In this document: in pieces, positions 34,408-43,846 of the stretch
Numbering within the stretch: position 1 is the first letter of the stretch
Layout: every line of letters starts with the position of its first letter
From: Solobacterium sp.
GTDB taxonomy: Bacteria > Bacillota_I > Bacilli_A > Erysipelotrichales > Erysipelotrichaceae
Direction of reading: 5' to 3'
DNA: 49,316 bases
Assembly (NCBI GenBank): GCA_017432325.1
Contig: JAFRJJ010000075.1
Span: forward strand, 1 to 49,316
Notes under the pieces: generated by a model
What the model was told of the DNA's origin: nothing
The model's database searches: none
Seen by the model: the letters and a program-made list of their open reading frames with translations, nothing else
Translations under genes and position numbers: made by a program

Positions 34408-35766
34408 ATGATCAACACAGCTTACCGTGCGATCGATGAGCACGCTGAAGAACTCGAAAAACTGGCTCTGGATATCTGGGACAACCCGGAAATGGGCTGG
34501 AAAGAAACAAAAGCAGTCGCATGGACTGCTGAAGTGCTGAAAGCAAACGGTTTTGAAACAGAAGTAGGAGCTTACGGCATGCCGACAGCGATCCGCGCAG
34601 TATGGGGCAGCGGGAAACCTGTTGTTGGTCTTGCGGCGGAATATGACTGCCTGCCCGGACTCTCCCAGCAGCATTGTTCTTTCCACAATCCTGTCGTTGA
34701 AGGCGGAGACGGACATGGATGCGGACATAACCTGCTTGGCGCAGGATGCCTTGGCGCATGCATCGGATTAAAAGCAGTCCTGGAAGAAGAAAAGCTTCCC
34801 GGCACCGTCATCTTCTATGGCTGTCCTGCAGAAGAACAGCTGACCGGCAAAGGTTTTATGGCGAGAAAAGGCGCGTTTGCGGAATGCGACTTTACGATCA
34901 CCTGGCACCCTTCCACCGTCTCACATGATACTGTAGGACCGCATACCGGTGTTGAAGGCGCGTTCTTTGACTTCTATGGAAAAACATCCCACGCAGCCGG
35001 TGCACCGCATAACGGCAGAAGTGCCCTGGACGCCGCACAGCTGATGAATCTCGGCGTTGAATTCCTGAGAGAACATGTAACAAGCGATGTCCGTATGCAT
35101 TACATCTATACTGACGGCGGTCTGGCACCGAACATCGTTCCTGATCACGCACAGGTCAAGTATTTCGTCAGAGCGCTGACCCGTGAAGCAACGATCGATG
35201 CATTCAACCGTGTCGTTAAATGCGCAGAAGGCGCTGCGCATATGACGGAAACGACCATGAAGATCACGAAACTCGGCGGTATTTACCCGACGCTGCAGAA
35301 TCATGTCATCGGACAGGCAGTTCAGGAAGCACGCGCTGAGATCCCTCTGAACGAGTATACGGAAGAAGAACTGAAATTCGCTGATGAACTCAACAGTCAT
35401 TCCTCACTTTATACTCCTGAAACAAAACCGCTGAACTATGAGGATCAGGAACTCAGATCCAATAATGTTTACGGTTCGACAGACTATGGCGATGTTGAAC
35501 ACATCTGCCCCGGTTTCCAGGTCAATGAATGCACAACGAACTCCCTAGCACCCGGACACAGCTGGATGGTTACTGCATCCTGCGGTTCGACCTACGGACT
35601 CAAAGGCATGATCAGAGCTGCCAAGATCATGGCAGGCGGTGCCTACAGGATCATGACTGATCCTGAACGTCTGGAAGCCGCAAAGAAAGAATTCAAAGAA
35701 TCGATGGGCGGCAGAGTTTATCAGTGCCCGATCGATGATGATATCGAATGGCCGTACAAAGGCTGA
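34408..35766 (+). CDS. M20 family amidohydrolase (AbgB-like)
   Basis: A 452-residue metal-dependent amidohydrolase cleaving N-acyl or aminobenzoyl-glutamate type bonds. GHGCGHNLLG near residue 108 and the general-base PAEEQLTGKG near 141 are the metal and catalytic motifs. ITWHPS near 167 and KTSHAAGAPHNGRSALDA near 191 (lid/dimerization region) follow the AbgB pattern. No signal peptide. AGGAGG lies seven bases before the ATG at 34408; an open frame extends upstream but has no ribosome site. It ends in a strong terminator. Confidence 0.92.
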   Translation: MINTAYRAIDEHAEELEKLALDIWDNPEMGWKETKAVAWTAEVLKANGFETEVGAYGMPTAIRAVWGSGKPVVGLAAEYDCLPGLSQQHCSFHNPVVEGGDGHGCGHNLLGAGCLGACIGLKAVLEEEKLPGTVIFYGCPAEEQLTGKGFMARKGAFAECDFTITWHPSTVSHDTVGPHTGVEGAFFDFYGKTSHAAGAPHNGRSALDAAQLMNLGVEFLREHVTSDVRMHYIYTDGGLAPNIVPDHAQVKYFVRALTREATIDAFNRVVKCAEGAAHMTETTMKITKLGGIYPTLQNHVIGQAVQEARAEIPLNEYTEEELKFADELNSHSSLYTPETKPLNYEDQELRSNNVYGSTDYGDVEHICPGFQVNECTTNSLAPGHSWMVTASCGSTYGLKGMIRAAKIMAGGAYRIMTDPERLEAAKKEFKESMGGRVYQCPIDDDIEWPYKG

Positions 35767-35792
35767 TCTGATCAGGATACAAGCGTTATAAA

Positions 35793-35827
35793 AGGATGTA
35801 CCTCCATAATGAGAGTACATCCTGTTT
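35793..35827 (+). terminator. Terminator after the M20 hydrolase gene
   Basis: A 9-base perfect stem (35793-35801 with 35815-35823), 13-base loop and T6 at 35825-35830. It also lies at the end of the converging MATE gene. Confidence 0.88.
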
Positions 35828-35831
35828 TTTG

Positions 35832-37208
35832 CTATGCTTCCTGCATTGCTCCGGAAGCCCTGAGCTTCCATTTTCCGCTGATCAGGTATGTTCCTCCAAT
35901 CAGACCCGGTACCAGACCGGATACAGCATTTCCGAGCCAGAAGCCTTTTATCCCCATTCCCATCTCTACACCGAACAGCAGTGCAAGACCGATCCTGCAG
36001 ATAATACCATCCAGGAGCGCAACGGTCAGGTTCAGTTTGGAATTTCCTGATCCGTTGATCAGTGAGAAGGCTGCAGGACGTACGGTCGAGCCGGCATACT
36101 GGATCAGCGCGAACGGAATATACGTCAGCGCCAGCGTCAGTACCGCTTCATCACTGGAGAATAAGCCGAACAGCCATTCCGGTTTGAATACCGTGATCAT
36201 GCCCATGATGACCGCAGGCACCAGAACTGTGAAGAATGCTGTAAAGACGACTTTCGGCACGCGCTTGATCTTGTTTGCGCCAAGCGCCTGGGCGATCATA
36301 GCACCGCCCGCACTGGATACAGCCTGGGAAACAATGTTGACGATCGATTCGATCTTTCGTCCTACACCCGTCACCGCGACTGATGTGACACCATAGGAAT
36401 TGATATAGGAATTGACAAACAGCATGGAGAATGTGATCGCTGCTGACTGGATCACCATCGGAATGCCGAGCGACAACAGCGGACGGATGACCGTTGAGTA
36501 TATCCTGAAGTGTTCAGGCTTGAAATCAAAGTAGAACTGTTCCCTGTTTCTGTAAAGCAGTCTGAGCGCAAAGATAAAGCTGACAGCCTGGCCGATGACC
36601 GTACCAAGGGCGGCACCGAACGCGCCCATTCCCATTACTGCGACAAAGAGCAGGTCAAGGATAATATTCAGGACAGAAGCGATCGCAATAAACTGGAACG
36701 GGTGTTTGGAATCGCCCATACCTCTCAGGATCGCTGATACAAGGTTATATCCGTAAATAAAGACAAGTCCGAGTACACACGTCCTGATATAGTCTGCTGT
36801 CATATCCCATGATGCTTCAGGGGTATTGAGCCATCTCATAACTCCCTTGTATCCGAACAGGAACACGATCATCAGGACGACTGCGGCACCCATCAGAAGT
36901 GTAAACAGCGTACCGACCATCTGGCCGACACGGTCTCTTCTTCCTTCACCGACATATCTGGAGATCGTTATCTGGCCTGCATTGGAAAAGCCCATGGCGA
37001 CAAATGTCAGAAGCTGCAGAACTTCGCCGCCGATCGATACTGCTGACAGTCCGTTTGTACCTACAAACTGCCCGACAACGATCATATCGACCATGTTATA
37101 GACAGTCTGAAGCAGTCCTGAAAAGAACAGCGGCATCGCAAACGTCAACAGGGTTTTCGGTACGCTGCCAGTCGTCAGATCACGGATCAGTTGTTTTTTC
37201 TCACTCAT
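35832..37208 (-). CDS. MATE family efflux transporter
   Basis: A 458-residue, 12-helix MATE protein of the DinF/NorM-like Bacillota group, with YNMVDMIVVGQFVG near residue 37 and the GDSKHPFQF segment near 163. It is most like the second of the tandem MATE genes by those motifs. Stand-alone gene between convergent and unrelated neighbours. Substrate unknown. Confidence 0.93.
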   Translation of the reverse strand: MSEKKQLIRDLTTGSVPKTLLTFAMPLFFSGLLQTVYNMVDMIVVGQFVGTNGLSAVSIGGEVLQLLTFVAMGFSNAGQITISRYVGEGRRDRVGQMVGTLFTLLMGAAVVLMIVFLFGYKGVMRWLNTPEASWDMTADYIRTCVLGLVFIYGYNLVSAILRGMGDSKHPFQFIAIASVLNIILDLLFVAVMGMGAFGAALGTVIGQAVSFIFALRLLYRNREQFYFDFKPEHFRIYSTVIRPLLSLGIPMVIQSAAITFSMLFVNSYINSYGVTSVAVTGVGRKIESIVNIVSQAVSSAGGAMIAQALGANKIKRVPKVVFTAFFTVLVPAVIMGMITVFKPEWLFGLFSSDEAVLTLALTYIPFALIQYAGSTVRPAAFSLINGSGNSKLNLTVALLDGIICRIGLALLFGVEMGMGIKGFWLGNAVSGLVPGLIGGTYLISGKWKLRASGAMQEA

Positions 37209-37276
37209 GATTTATTTCCCCACATTCGCACAAATATTATAACTGCTGAATGCAACTATTTTGCAATTAAATGTGA

Positions 37277-40237
37277 TCACTCATCAGAGGATATGATCAT
37301 TGAAGCCCGTTCTGCGGCTTCTTCAGTATTCAGCATCTTGTAAAGCAGATATGATTTTGTTCCGGAGTCATAGCAGACAAGTCTTCTTGCCGCCCTGTCA
37401 TATCCCACAAGTTTCGGAACAGTACATAATTCTTCACCGCTGTTTCTATCCAGGATATATCCGTTTCCATATGCACCGGATTCGGAAATGACGACCTTGT
37501 CTTCAGCCACCCACATGCGCAGTCCGGAAGATACAGCATCAAGATTTTTCCGGAACAATGTCTCCCCTGTTCCGACATTGATCAATGTCAAAGCAGCGGA
37601 ATGATCTTCAATCAGGATCAGATCATCCTCGCATATTGTTCTGTGAACGTCATCAGTTTCAAACGGTACTTCCTTTTCTTCTCCTTCATCGTTCAGCGGA
37701 CAGATATGAAGGATATGATCTGAGCCGAGCATATAGAAGTGTTCTTCATCGGCAGTATAAATATCTCCTTCGTAATAGGATTCCAGGTAACGTTCGACTT
37801 CTTCTCCGGCCTCATATCCGACCAGTGTCCATTCCTGCTTAGGCACATTCCGTACGGCATAACCGACTCTGAGGCCTTTATGCTGATCTTCCGTATTTTT
37901 GGCCAGTTCATAAACGACCACATTGCCGCAGACCCGTTTGCTGCGGATGTAATCATATTCATATGGTATTTCAGCATCCGCCATACTGAGTTCATTCGTT
38001 TTATAGTCCCAGATATACTCATGGTCGCCGAACAGATACATCTTATCTTCATCAAATACCGGTTCGATGTAGAGCGTTTCAGGGTATGTATTGGTCAGTA
38101 CTTCCTGATGCGAACTGTCCAGCAGATGCAGTTGGAAATATGTTCCTTTATCATACGACTCGATGTACTGCAGATACCATTGACCATCTTCGGAAATCTC
38201 AAAGTCACTTGAAGACGGCAGGCTGGATTTCTGATCTATCAGCCATGGAATACTCTTTTCCGGTGTATCACCGATCACGTTCAGGAACTCCATTCGCTTA
38301 GGGTCATTTGCAGGAATGACCGCCATCTCATATCCGCTCCCGTTAAACAGGAATCCGCCCAGCAGGTCAAAACCTCCGGAAAATACATCATGGAATTCCA
38401 GGATGCTGTTGGCAAATGTTTCCGGGTAAACGATCTTGACTGTTCCGTTTTCAAACAGATAATGCCATCTGTCTTTTGTATAAGCAAACGCATCGAGACA
38501 ATCTGATTCCATCAGATCATAATCGATCAGTTCCCCTGTCTTCATGTCGAACAGAATCGCATATTTTTTCCATACTGCAGTAAAGTAATCAACGCTGGTA
38601 AGATAATATCCGCCTTCAAGAAATGCCCCGGTTGAAGGACCCGAAGGAAGAATATCCGGATCATCAATACGGCTGAAACTGACTGTGCCATCAGGATAAT
38701 ATCCTTCTGTCATCGTGAGGACATGATCATCGCTGTATGCAATGGTAAACAGGAAAATACTGCCGCTGTTACGGAAAACACTCTTTATATCTGTGATCTC
38801 ATAATCATCAGTATGGTAGGGGAGCGATCTGAAGACCGATAATGTCTGATCCGTCAGGTCCGCTTTGAACGTCATTGCTTCATATTCTCCCGTACTGGTA
38901 TCGTCATACGCACGGAAACTGAGCAGGCAGATTCTGTTATCAGTCGAAAAAGTACAATCAAATGCGTTAGCGACCGTATGATCCGTGACATCTGACAGAG
39001 CTGCAGAAAAGACATGTTTTCCGGTCAATGTATCAATGAAGACCAGATTCTTTTTCTGTTCTATGCATGCAAGCGATGCATCGTCAGATATTCCCAGATA
39101 TGTCCCCCGGATCTGATAATCCATACTGCCGGTCTCGCTATCCAGCAGAACTGCCGATCCGATGTTCCCGGCAAATATCTTTCCTGCATCTTTTAAAACA
39201 CGTATATAGCCGAATGAGTAATCATCAGGATCTGTTTTCCACTGCTGTTTTCCGCTGCCGTCAATACAGTAGATCCTTTTATCATTTCCGGCAAAGAAGA
39301 TATGTTCACCGTCGGTGTCGATATAGTTCGGGATCACATCATAATCAAACGCACGGTCAAAACGCAGATCAGGCGTACGGTAGAGATACAATGCCTCGTT
39401 CACTGCTTTCTCGGCAGCCGGAACATACGGACGGTCTGACTGATAAGGCAATGCCTCGGATGCATACTTCAGGGCAGATGTACGGTCACCGGATGTTAAT
39501 GCGGAAACAGAAAGTGCCGCCAGTGCTTCCGACTCTTTTTTCTGGGTGTTTCGGTGTTCGATCTCCAGTTCGTCATACGCTGTCTGGATCTGATGATTTT
39601 TGTAAACGACCGTTCCTGTATATCCCAGCAGCAGACATCCCGCCAGGCTTCCCGCAATGATCCTTCTCCTGGTCTGATAGCGGCGTTCCCTCTGCCACAG
39701 ATCATCAAACGCACAGGGGATCATTGCTGCATAAAGTCTGAATATCTCTTTGTTCAGGAGCTTCATGTCCGGACCTGATGCACCGCATATGTTTGCGGCA
39801 AGCGGTTCAATCAGTTCTGTCACTTCATTCGTATCCGGATCATAAACGTGTGTCAGGGAGTCCGGGAACGATGTTTCCGGTGTCCCGTCAGCCAGTACTG
39901 CCAGCACATGACTTCTTGGGTTATGCTCAAGAAAATATGTAATCTCCCTTCTGCACCAGGCAGACTGCGGAAGATCTGGTGTACAGATCACGATCAGATA
40001 TTCTGATGCATCCAGTGCCTGCGTAATATTGGAAGACAGATCATCTGAAAGAGGCAGTTCATCCTGATCACGAAATACCCTGCCAAATCTGCGGTCAGGG
40101 ATACCGTGTTTCTCCGCAATCTCTGCCGGAATCCTGTAATGCTCGATCAGCTGATGAACAGCCTTGGCTGTTTTCATATCATTCGGCTTATGCCTGTAGC
40201 TGATAAATGCTTTATATTTTCTTTCGATTTCTGTCAT
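37277..40237 (-). CDS. TIR domain protein with membrane helix and beta-propeller-like sensor
   Basis: A 986-residue protein. The N-terminal TIR domain (about 1-150) opens YKAFISYRHKPND and has RVFRDQDELPLSDD near 54 and the SAWCRREI segment with Glu98 at the position of the catalytic Glu of NAD-cleaving TIR domains. A membrane helix (about 193-212) follows, then a coiled coil (about 215-245). About 700 residues follow with repeating strand patterns (IYCIDGSGKQQW, VLLDSETGS, FIDTLTG), typical of PQQ/WD-like propellers. Topology predicts TIR inside and propeller outside. The start at 40237 has AGGTGG five bases upstream. No defence partner gene is adjacent. Confidence 0.85.
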   Translation of the reverse strand: MTEIERKYKAFISYRHKPNDMKTAKAVHQLIEHYRIPAEIAEKHGIPDRRFGRVFRDQDELPLSDDLSSNITQALDASEYLIVICTPDLPQSAWCRREITYFLEHNPRSHVLAVLADGTPETSFPDSLTHVYDPDTNEVTELIEPLAANICGASGPDMKLLNKEIFRLYAAMIPCAFDDLWQRERRYQTRRRIIAGSLAGCLLLGYTGTVVYKNHQIQTAYDELEIEHRNTQKKESEALAALSVSALTSGDRTSALKYASEALPYQSDRPYVPAAEKAVNEALYLYRTPDLRFDRAFDYDVIPNYIDTDGEHIFFAGNDKRIYCIDGSGKQQWKTDPDDYSFGYIRVLKDAGKIFAGNIGSAVLLDSETGSMDYQIRGTYLGISDDASLACIEQKKNLVFIDTLTGKHVFSAALSDVTDHTVANAFDCTFSTDNRICLLSFRAYDDTSTGEYEAMTFKADLTDQTLSVFRSLPYHTDDYEITDIKSVFRNSGSIFLFTIAYSDDHVLTMTEGYYPDGTVSFSRIDDPDILPSGPSTGAFLEGGYYLTSVDYFTAVWKKYAILFDMKTGELIDYDLMESDCLDAFAYTKDRWHYLFENGTVKIVYPETFANSILEFHDVFSGGFDLLGGFLFNGSGYEMAVIPANDPKRMEFLNVIGDTPEKSIPWLIDQKSSLPSSSDFEISEDGQWYLQYIESYDKGTYFQLHLLDSSHQEVLTNTYPETLYIEPVFDEDKMYLFGDHEYIWDYKTNELSMADAEIPYEYDYIRSKRVCGNVVVYELAKNTEDQHKGLRVGYAVRNVPKQEWTLVGYEAGEEVERYLESYYEGDIYTADEEHFYMLGSDHILHICPLNDEGEEKEVPFETDDVHRTICEDDLILIEDHSAALTLINVGTGETLFRKNLDAVSSGLRMWVAEDKVVISESGAYGNGYILDRNSGEELCTVPKLVGYDRAARRLVCYDSGTKSYLLYKMLNTEEAAERASMIISSDE

Positions 40238-40314
40238 ATCATCCACCTGTTTAATGAAATAATTTTAGCATTCCTGTCATATTTCATGTATATGATACGT
40301 ACTGCCCGTAAAAC

Positions 40315-40349
40315 AAAAAGACCCGACCAATTTACCAATTGACCAGATC
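40315..40349 (-). terminator. Terminator of the TasA/SipW surface operon
   Basis: A 13-base stem with several GU pairs (40320-40332 with 40337-40349), 4-base loop and minus-strand T5 at 40315-40319. Confidence 0.8.
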
Positions 40350-40350
40350 T

Positions 40351-40875
40351 TCAGATCAGTAATGCCCGCAGTCTTGCAGCAAGCAGATGGAACAGCAGCC
40401 CGAGTATGATCAGTGCCAGCAGATATACCTTGCCGAATGAAGATGTCAGATTGCTTGAGATTTCTCCCAGATACGGAACATGGTATTTCACAACACCGAT
40501 GACTTCTTTATATAAGACAGTCGTGAAGTCCTCATCAGCGTTCGCATCACCCTTGGTGGATATTTTACCTTCTACCGTATTGTTGTTTGTAACACGGTGG
40601 ACTACAACACTTCCGCCGCTGTAGAAAGCGATCACTTCCCCTTCGGTAAGATCTTTGGCTTCCGCGGTCCGGACAAATATCATACTGCCGGTAGGAATCG
40701 CAGGTTCCATGCTGCCGCTTACAACATTGTACATATCATATCCGAACAGTCTCGGTGTAGACATCGGTATCAGAAGTATGATGACACCCAGCAGAATGGC
40801 TGTTCCGATGATACTGCAAAGGGCAGGGAGAATACTCCCGCCCCTTGAAGTGTAATTGTAATCTGTCCCTGTCAT
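40351..40875 (-). CDS. sipW: SipW-type (ER/archaeal type) signal peptidase I
   Basis: A 174-residue membrane peptidase. An N-terminal helix (about 16-38) is followed by the nucleophile Ser55 in VSGSMEPAI. His93 (VVHRV) takes the place of the usual lysine, and the KGDANADED acidic motif sits near 109. A C-terminal helix (about 150-172) follows. This Ser-His-Asp layout marks the SipW class, which removes signal peptides from TasA/camelysin-type proteins. Two such substrates lie in the same operon. It overlaps the preceding gene by four bases (ATGA) and is the last gene before the terminator. Confidence 0.93.
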   Translation of the reverse strand: MTGTDYNYTSRGGSILPALCSIIGTAILLGVIILLIPMSTPRLFGYDMYNVVSGSMEPAIPTGSMIFVRTAEAKDLTEGEVIAFYSGGSVVVHRVTNNNTVEGKISTKGDANADEDFTTVLYKEVIGVVKYHVPYLGEISSNLTSSFGKVYLLALIILGLLFHLLAARLRALLI

Positions 40876-41795
40876 TCTGCAGGTCTGCTTTTCATAAACA
40901 AGGCGATCAGAAGTGCCAGCAGTCCGGCACTGCCTGCGCCAATGCCGAGCATGATTCCTGTACCAAGACCTCTGCTTTCAGGGGTCCCATTGTCCGCGCT
41001 GATCATCCCGTCAGCAGATCCGGATGTTTCAGCCATGCCTTCAGGATCCTGATCAAGATCAATGATCGTCTTCGGCAGGTCTGATTCTGTAGCCGGTACT
41101 GTTTCAGTCTGGTTCTCTGCGGAGTTTACATTGTTTGCATTCGTATTGGAAGCTGATGCAGCATATCCTTTCTTACCTGTATTTCCAGAAGGAAGCTGTA
41201 TGTAAACAACTCCGCCATCCTCAACGATGTATGTAACACCGCCGCTGCCGGACTTCCCGACGACTTTCGGTGTGACCTTCTTGTATTCGAATTCAAATAC
41301 ATTCTTGGTCGAATCTGAACTCAGTGTCTTTTCCAGGTTATATGCCTGCGGCAGATATCCGTCAATATAACGGAACGCAACAACAGGTTTATCTCCAACA
41401 TTTCCCTGATAGGTTGCTGAAGCACGCAGCGTCTTGCCGGATGTGTCCACGTAATTCACAGTATACGCAACGGTCTTTCCTTTCATACCGTATGACGCAA
41501 CAAATACTGTATCTTCTGTAATATCAGTAGTTCCTACTACCCCCTCAATACCGCTGATGTGGAAACCTTTGAAATAGTAGTCAGAATCTGTGACCGTAAT
41601 ATTGTCTTCGTAATCGGCAGGATTCCATGTAGAACCATACGGGATCTCCATCTCTGCAGTTCCGCTGTATGTTCCATGCAGTCCCGGATCGATCGTTACT
41701 CTGTATTTGTAGCTGGCTGCTGCAGTGACGGCGCTGCTTCCGATCATCAGAAGGAACGCTGCCATAAGGCTCAATATTAACTTTATTCGTTTCAT
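40872..41795 (-). CDS. Surface protein with MucBP-like domain and C-terminal anchor
   Basis: A 307-residue secreted protein with a signal peptide (about 1-27, ending VTAAA). Residues about 30-95 form a beta-rich repeat-like domain (GTYSGTAEMEIPYG). Residues about 105-170 resemble a MucBP domain (YTVNYVDTSGKTLRASA). A Ser/Asn/Thr-rich linker leads to a C-terminal membrane helix (about 282-302) with only KSRPAE after it. There is no LPXTG-type motif, so it is held by the membrane helix rather than by sortase. Gene 5 of the six-gene surface operon. Confidence 0.85.
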   Translation of the reverse strand: MKRIKLILSLMAAFLLMIGSSAVTAAASYKYRVTIDPGLHGTYSGTAEMEIPYGSTWNPADYEDNITVTDSDYYFKGFHISGIEGVVGTTDITEDTVFVASYGMKGKTVAYTVNYVDTSGKTLRASATYQGNVGDKPVVAFRYIDGYLPQAYNLEKTLSSDSTKNVFEFEYKKVTPKVVGKSGSGGVTYIVEDGGVVYIQLPSGNTGKKGYAASASNTNANNVNSAENQTETVPATESDLPKTIIDLDQDPEGMAETSGSADGMISADNGTPESRGLGTGIMLGIGAGSAGLLALLIALFMKSRPAE

Positions 41796-41809
41796 ATCAA
41801 TACTGCTCC

Positions 41810-42562
41810 TTACTCACTGTTCCTGGAAGAACGCCTCAGCATAACTGCCGCAACGATAAACAGCAGGATACTGCCCGCAAATGTTCCTGCATACAGGAAA
41901 AGATTGGAACGGTCACCGGTATTCGGCAGATATACGATCGTCTGTTTTTTATCGACGATCACTTCCGGATCATTCGGCTTTGTGGTAGTCTTAGGAACTT
42001 CCACCGCAAAATTCATCGTCAGTTTCGCAAGTGCATCCTGATAACCGTTTGTCTGTGTTTCTCCATCCAGAATAATATGAACGCGCAGTGATGATTTTGT
42101 ATTGGCCCCCATTGTTTCCAGATAGAAGTAATTCTTCAGGACTTCACCTGCTTCGTGCAGACCAACACCTGCCGCTGTGTCTTCACCGCCGACCGTATCA
42201 CTCGAGAAGATCTTGTTATCCGCTCCCTTGCTGTCGGTATAGATCAGTTCATAGGTATATGCGCCGCCATTGGCAACACTGTTGTCTTCCAGACTCCTGA
42301 TCACCTTGTTTTCCATCCACCAGTCAGCTTCACCTGTATAGCTGTTTTCAAGTGTGATGTTGAAGTTGATCTCATCTCCCGGCTCCATACCATTCACAGA
42401 ATCGGTGATATCCGCAGATGTAAAGTTGCTGATCATTTCCTTGCCGGTAAAAGTAACTTTCCAGTTTGTTTCCTTTTCAGGATATACTTCCGCTGAAACT
42501 GTCATAAAACACATGCTGAGAACTGATACTGAGGCTGCCAAACGAATCAATGTTTTATTCAT
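41810..42562 (-). CDS. LPXTG-anchored surface protein
   Basis: A 250-residue wall protein with a signal peptide (about 1-24, ending VSAEV), a beta-rich domain (about 30-190; EINFNITLENSYTGEADWW is characteristic of the middle), and a sortase signal: LPNTGDRSN, a hydrophobic helix and the RRSSRNSE tail. A class C sortase is encoded 3.6 kb away. It may be a minor fibre subunit or wall anchor. GGAGG precedes the ATG at 42562; a 21-residue extension upstream overlaps the preceding gene and is rejected. Confidence 0.9.
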   Translation of the reverse strand: MNKTLIRLAASVSVLSMCFMTVSAEVYPEKETNWKVTFTGKEMISNFTSADITDSVNGMEPGDEINFNITLENSYTGEADWWMENKVIRSLEDNSVANGGAYTYELIYTDSKGADNKIFSSDTVGGEDTAAGVGLHEAGEVLKNYFYLETMGANTKSSLRVHIILDGETQTNGYQDALAKLTMNFAVEVPKTTTKPNDPEVIVDKKQTIVYLPNTGDRSNLFLYAGTFAGSILLFIVAAVMLRRSSRNSE

Positions 42563-42576
42563 CTCAATCGTCCTCC

Positions 42577-43341
42577 TCATTTCAGACCCAGGGTCGTTCC
42601 GCTGATTGAAACATCCCTTCCCCAAGCGCTTTTGATCGCATCCTCTGCGTTATGTGTCTGGACACCGTCCACCTGAACTTCAAGCGCAAAGAATTTATCA
42701 TCGTATGTATATGTTGTTGTGATCGTTGTGACTTTCTTCCCCTCCACCGTTTTTGTCTCGGTTTTCTGGGTTGCGACTGCTTTTACGGCAGGATCGACTT
42801 TGATCGATTTCATGAACGCAGATGTTTCATCACCAACAGCCAGCGGCTCTGTGTAATACAATACGATCCGCTCAGGATGATCTGTCGTTTCAGAATATGC
42901 AGGATCCATGATCCATCCGTCACCAGTATTCAGTTCCAGCTGGATATAGGACGGGGCCAGATCGACCTGTTTGTTTCCATTTGCATCGACCCAGTATTTA
43001 TAGATCGTTGCACGAACATATTCGCTGATCTCACCATTGTTGAATACTGTCAGTTCTTCTTTGTATGTCTTTCCGAATTCAAATGAAGTGATATCTCCCA
43101 GCACTTTTGAACTGCCATCGACAGCCCAGTTTCCGGAAGACCACTTTTTGGAAGCAGATACAATTCCGTTTTCTTTCAGCTGAACCCCGATATGATATGT
43201 TCTGAACTGTCCTGTATATGTTTCGGAGAAATACTTCAAGGCAGCTCTCGCGCCTCCTACCGTGCTGAATGCCAGCAGAACAAGTGCTGTCATCAGCATC
43301 ACAAGTACGCTTTTCGGAAGTGATTTCAAACGCTTAATCAT
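42577..43341 (-). CDS. SipW-dependent TasA/camelysin-like surface protein
   Basis: A 254-residue protein. The signal segment (about 1-38; LVLLAFSTVGGARA followed by ALKYFSE) carries the Tas-type junction recognised by SipW peptidases, where a small-residue cut is followed by an aromatic Tyr-Phe. The mature part is a beta-rich jelly-roll-like domain of the TasA/CalY type (ELTVFNNGEISEYVRATIYK near 92). In Bacillus, TasA forms fibres in the matrix; here that role is inferred. GGAGGTG precedes the ATG and the gene overlaps the previous one by eight bases. Confidence 0.85.
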   Translation of the reverse strand: MIKRLKSLPKSVLVMLMTALVLLAFSTVGGARAALKYFSETYTGQFRTYHIGVQLKENGIVSASKKWSSGNWAVDGSSKVLGDITSFEFGKTYKEELTVFNNGEISEYVRATIYKYWVDANGNKQVDLAPSYIQLELNTGDGWIMDPAYSETTDHPERIVLYYTEPLAVGDETSAFMKSIKVDPAVKAVATQKTETKTVEGKKVTTITTTYTYDDKFFALEVQVDGVQTHNAEDAIKSAWGRDVSISGTTLGLK

Positions 43342-43846
43342 TGATCTTCACCTCCGTATTCCAGTCTGCTTCAGCAGCAGCGATCATACTTCCGTCAGAA
43401 TCATACTGAACTGGTGTTGTTTCATAGATCACCACAACATTGAAGCTGTCTCCGGCTTTTGCGTCTGCAGGAACATTGTTGATTTCTACATTCAGAACAG
43501 TTGTGGCTTTTGTGTCTTCAGTGTTTCCGATATAACCGTCGTAATACCAGTAACCATCGCCCCCGTCTGTCCATCTGTCACCCGAGTATGTCAGTGTCAT
43601 TTCTTCCGGCGCAAATCCTCTGGCACGGACATATACCTGACCATTATCATCACCATCGTAAGAAACTATCAGTTTTTTTGTCCAGCTGTCAAAATCTTCT
43701 TTGATTTCCGTATGTTCACTGAATTTCACTTCTGTATGCCCTTCAGAACGGATGCTGACGCTGAAATATGCCATGGCAGTTTTTATGGAAGCACACTGCA
43801 GAAGACACACAGCAGCGACAGCCAGAATCAGATTTCTTCTTTTCAT
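43334..43846 (-). CDS. SipW-dependent TasA/camelysin-like surface protein
   Basis: A 170-residue protein with a short signal segment ending KTAMAYFSVSI, the SipW-type AxAYFS junction. The mature domain is a compact beta-sandwich-like sequence (KLIVSYDGDDNGQVYVRARG near 58, then GYWYYDGYIGNTEDT). It is the shorter of two adjacent TasA-like proteins and is distinct in sequence from the other. The ATG at 43846 overlaps the upstream stop by four bases; a ten-residue extension is not used. Confidence 0.85.
   Translation of the reverse strand: MKRRNLILAVAAVCLLQCASIKTAMAYFSVSIRSEGHTEVKFSEHTEIKEDFDSWTKKLIVSYDGDDNGQVYVRARGFAPEEMTLTYSGDRWTDGGDGYWYYDGYIGNTEDTKATTVLNVEINNVPADAKAGDSFNVVVIYETTPVQYDSDGSMIAAAEADWNTEVKIND

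Noticed and set aside
37277..40237. The TIR gene as part of a multi-gene defence island
   Set aside because: No nuclease, cyclase, helicase or other defence gene lies beside it; neighbours are a MATE transporter and surface proteins.
41060..41080. LPKT in the MucBP-like protein as a sortase signal
   Set aside because: It is about 50 residues before the membrane helix and followed by acidic sequence, not the helix-plus-basic-tail arrangement.
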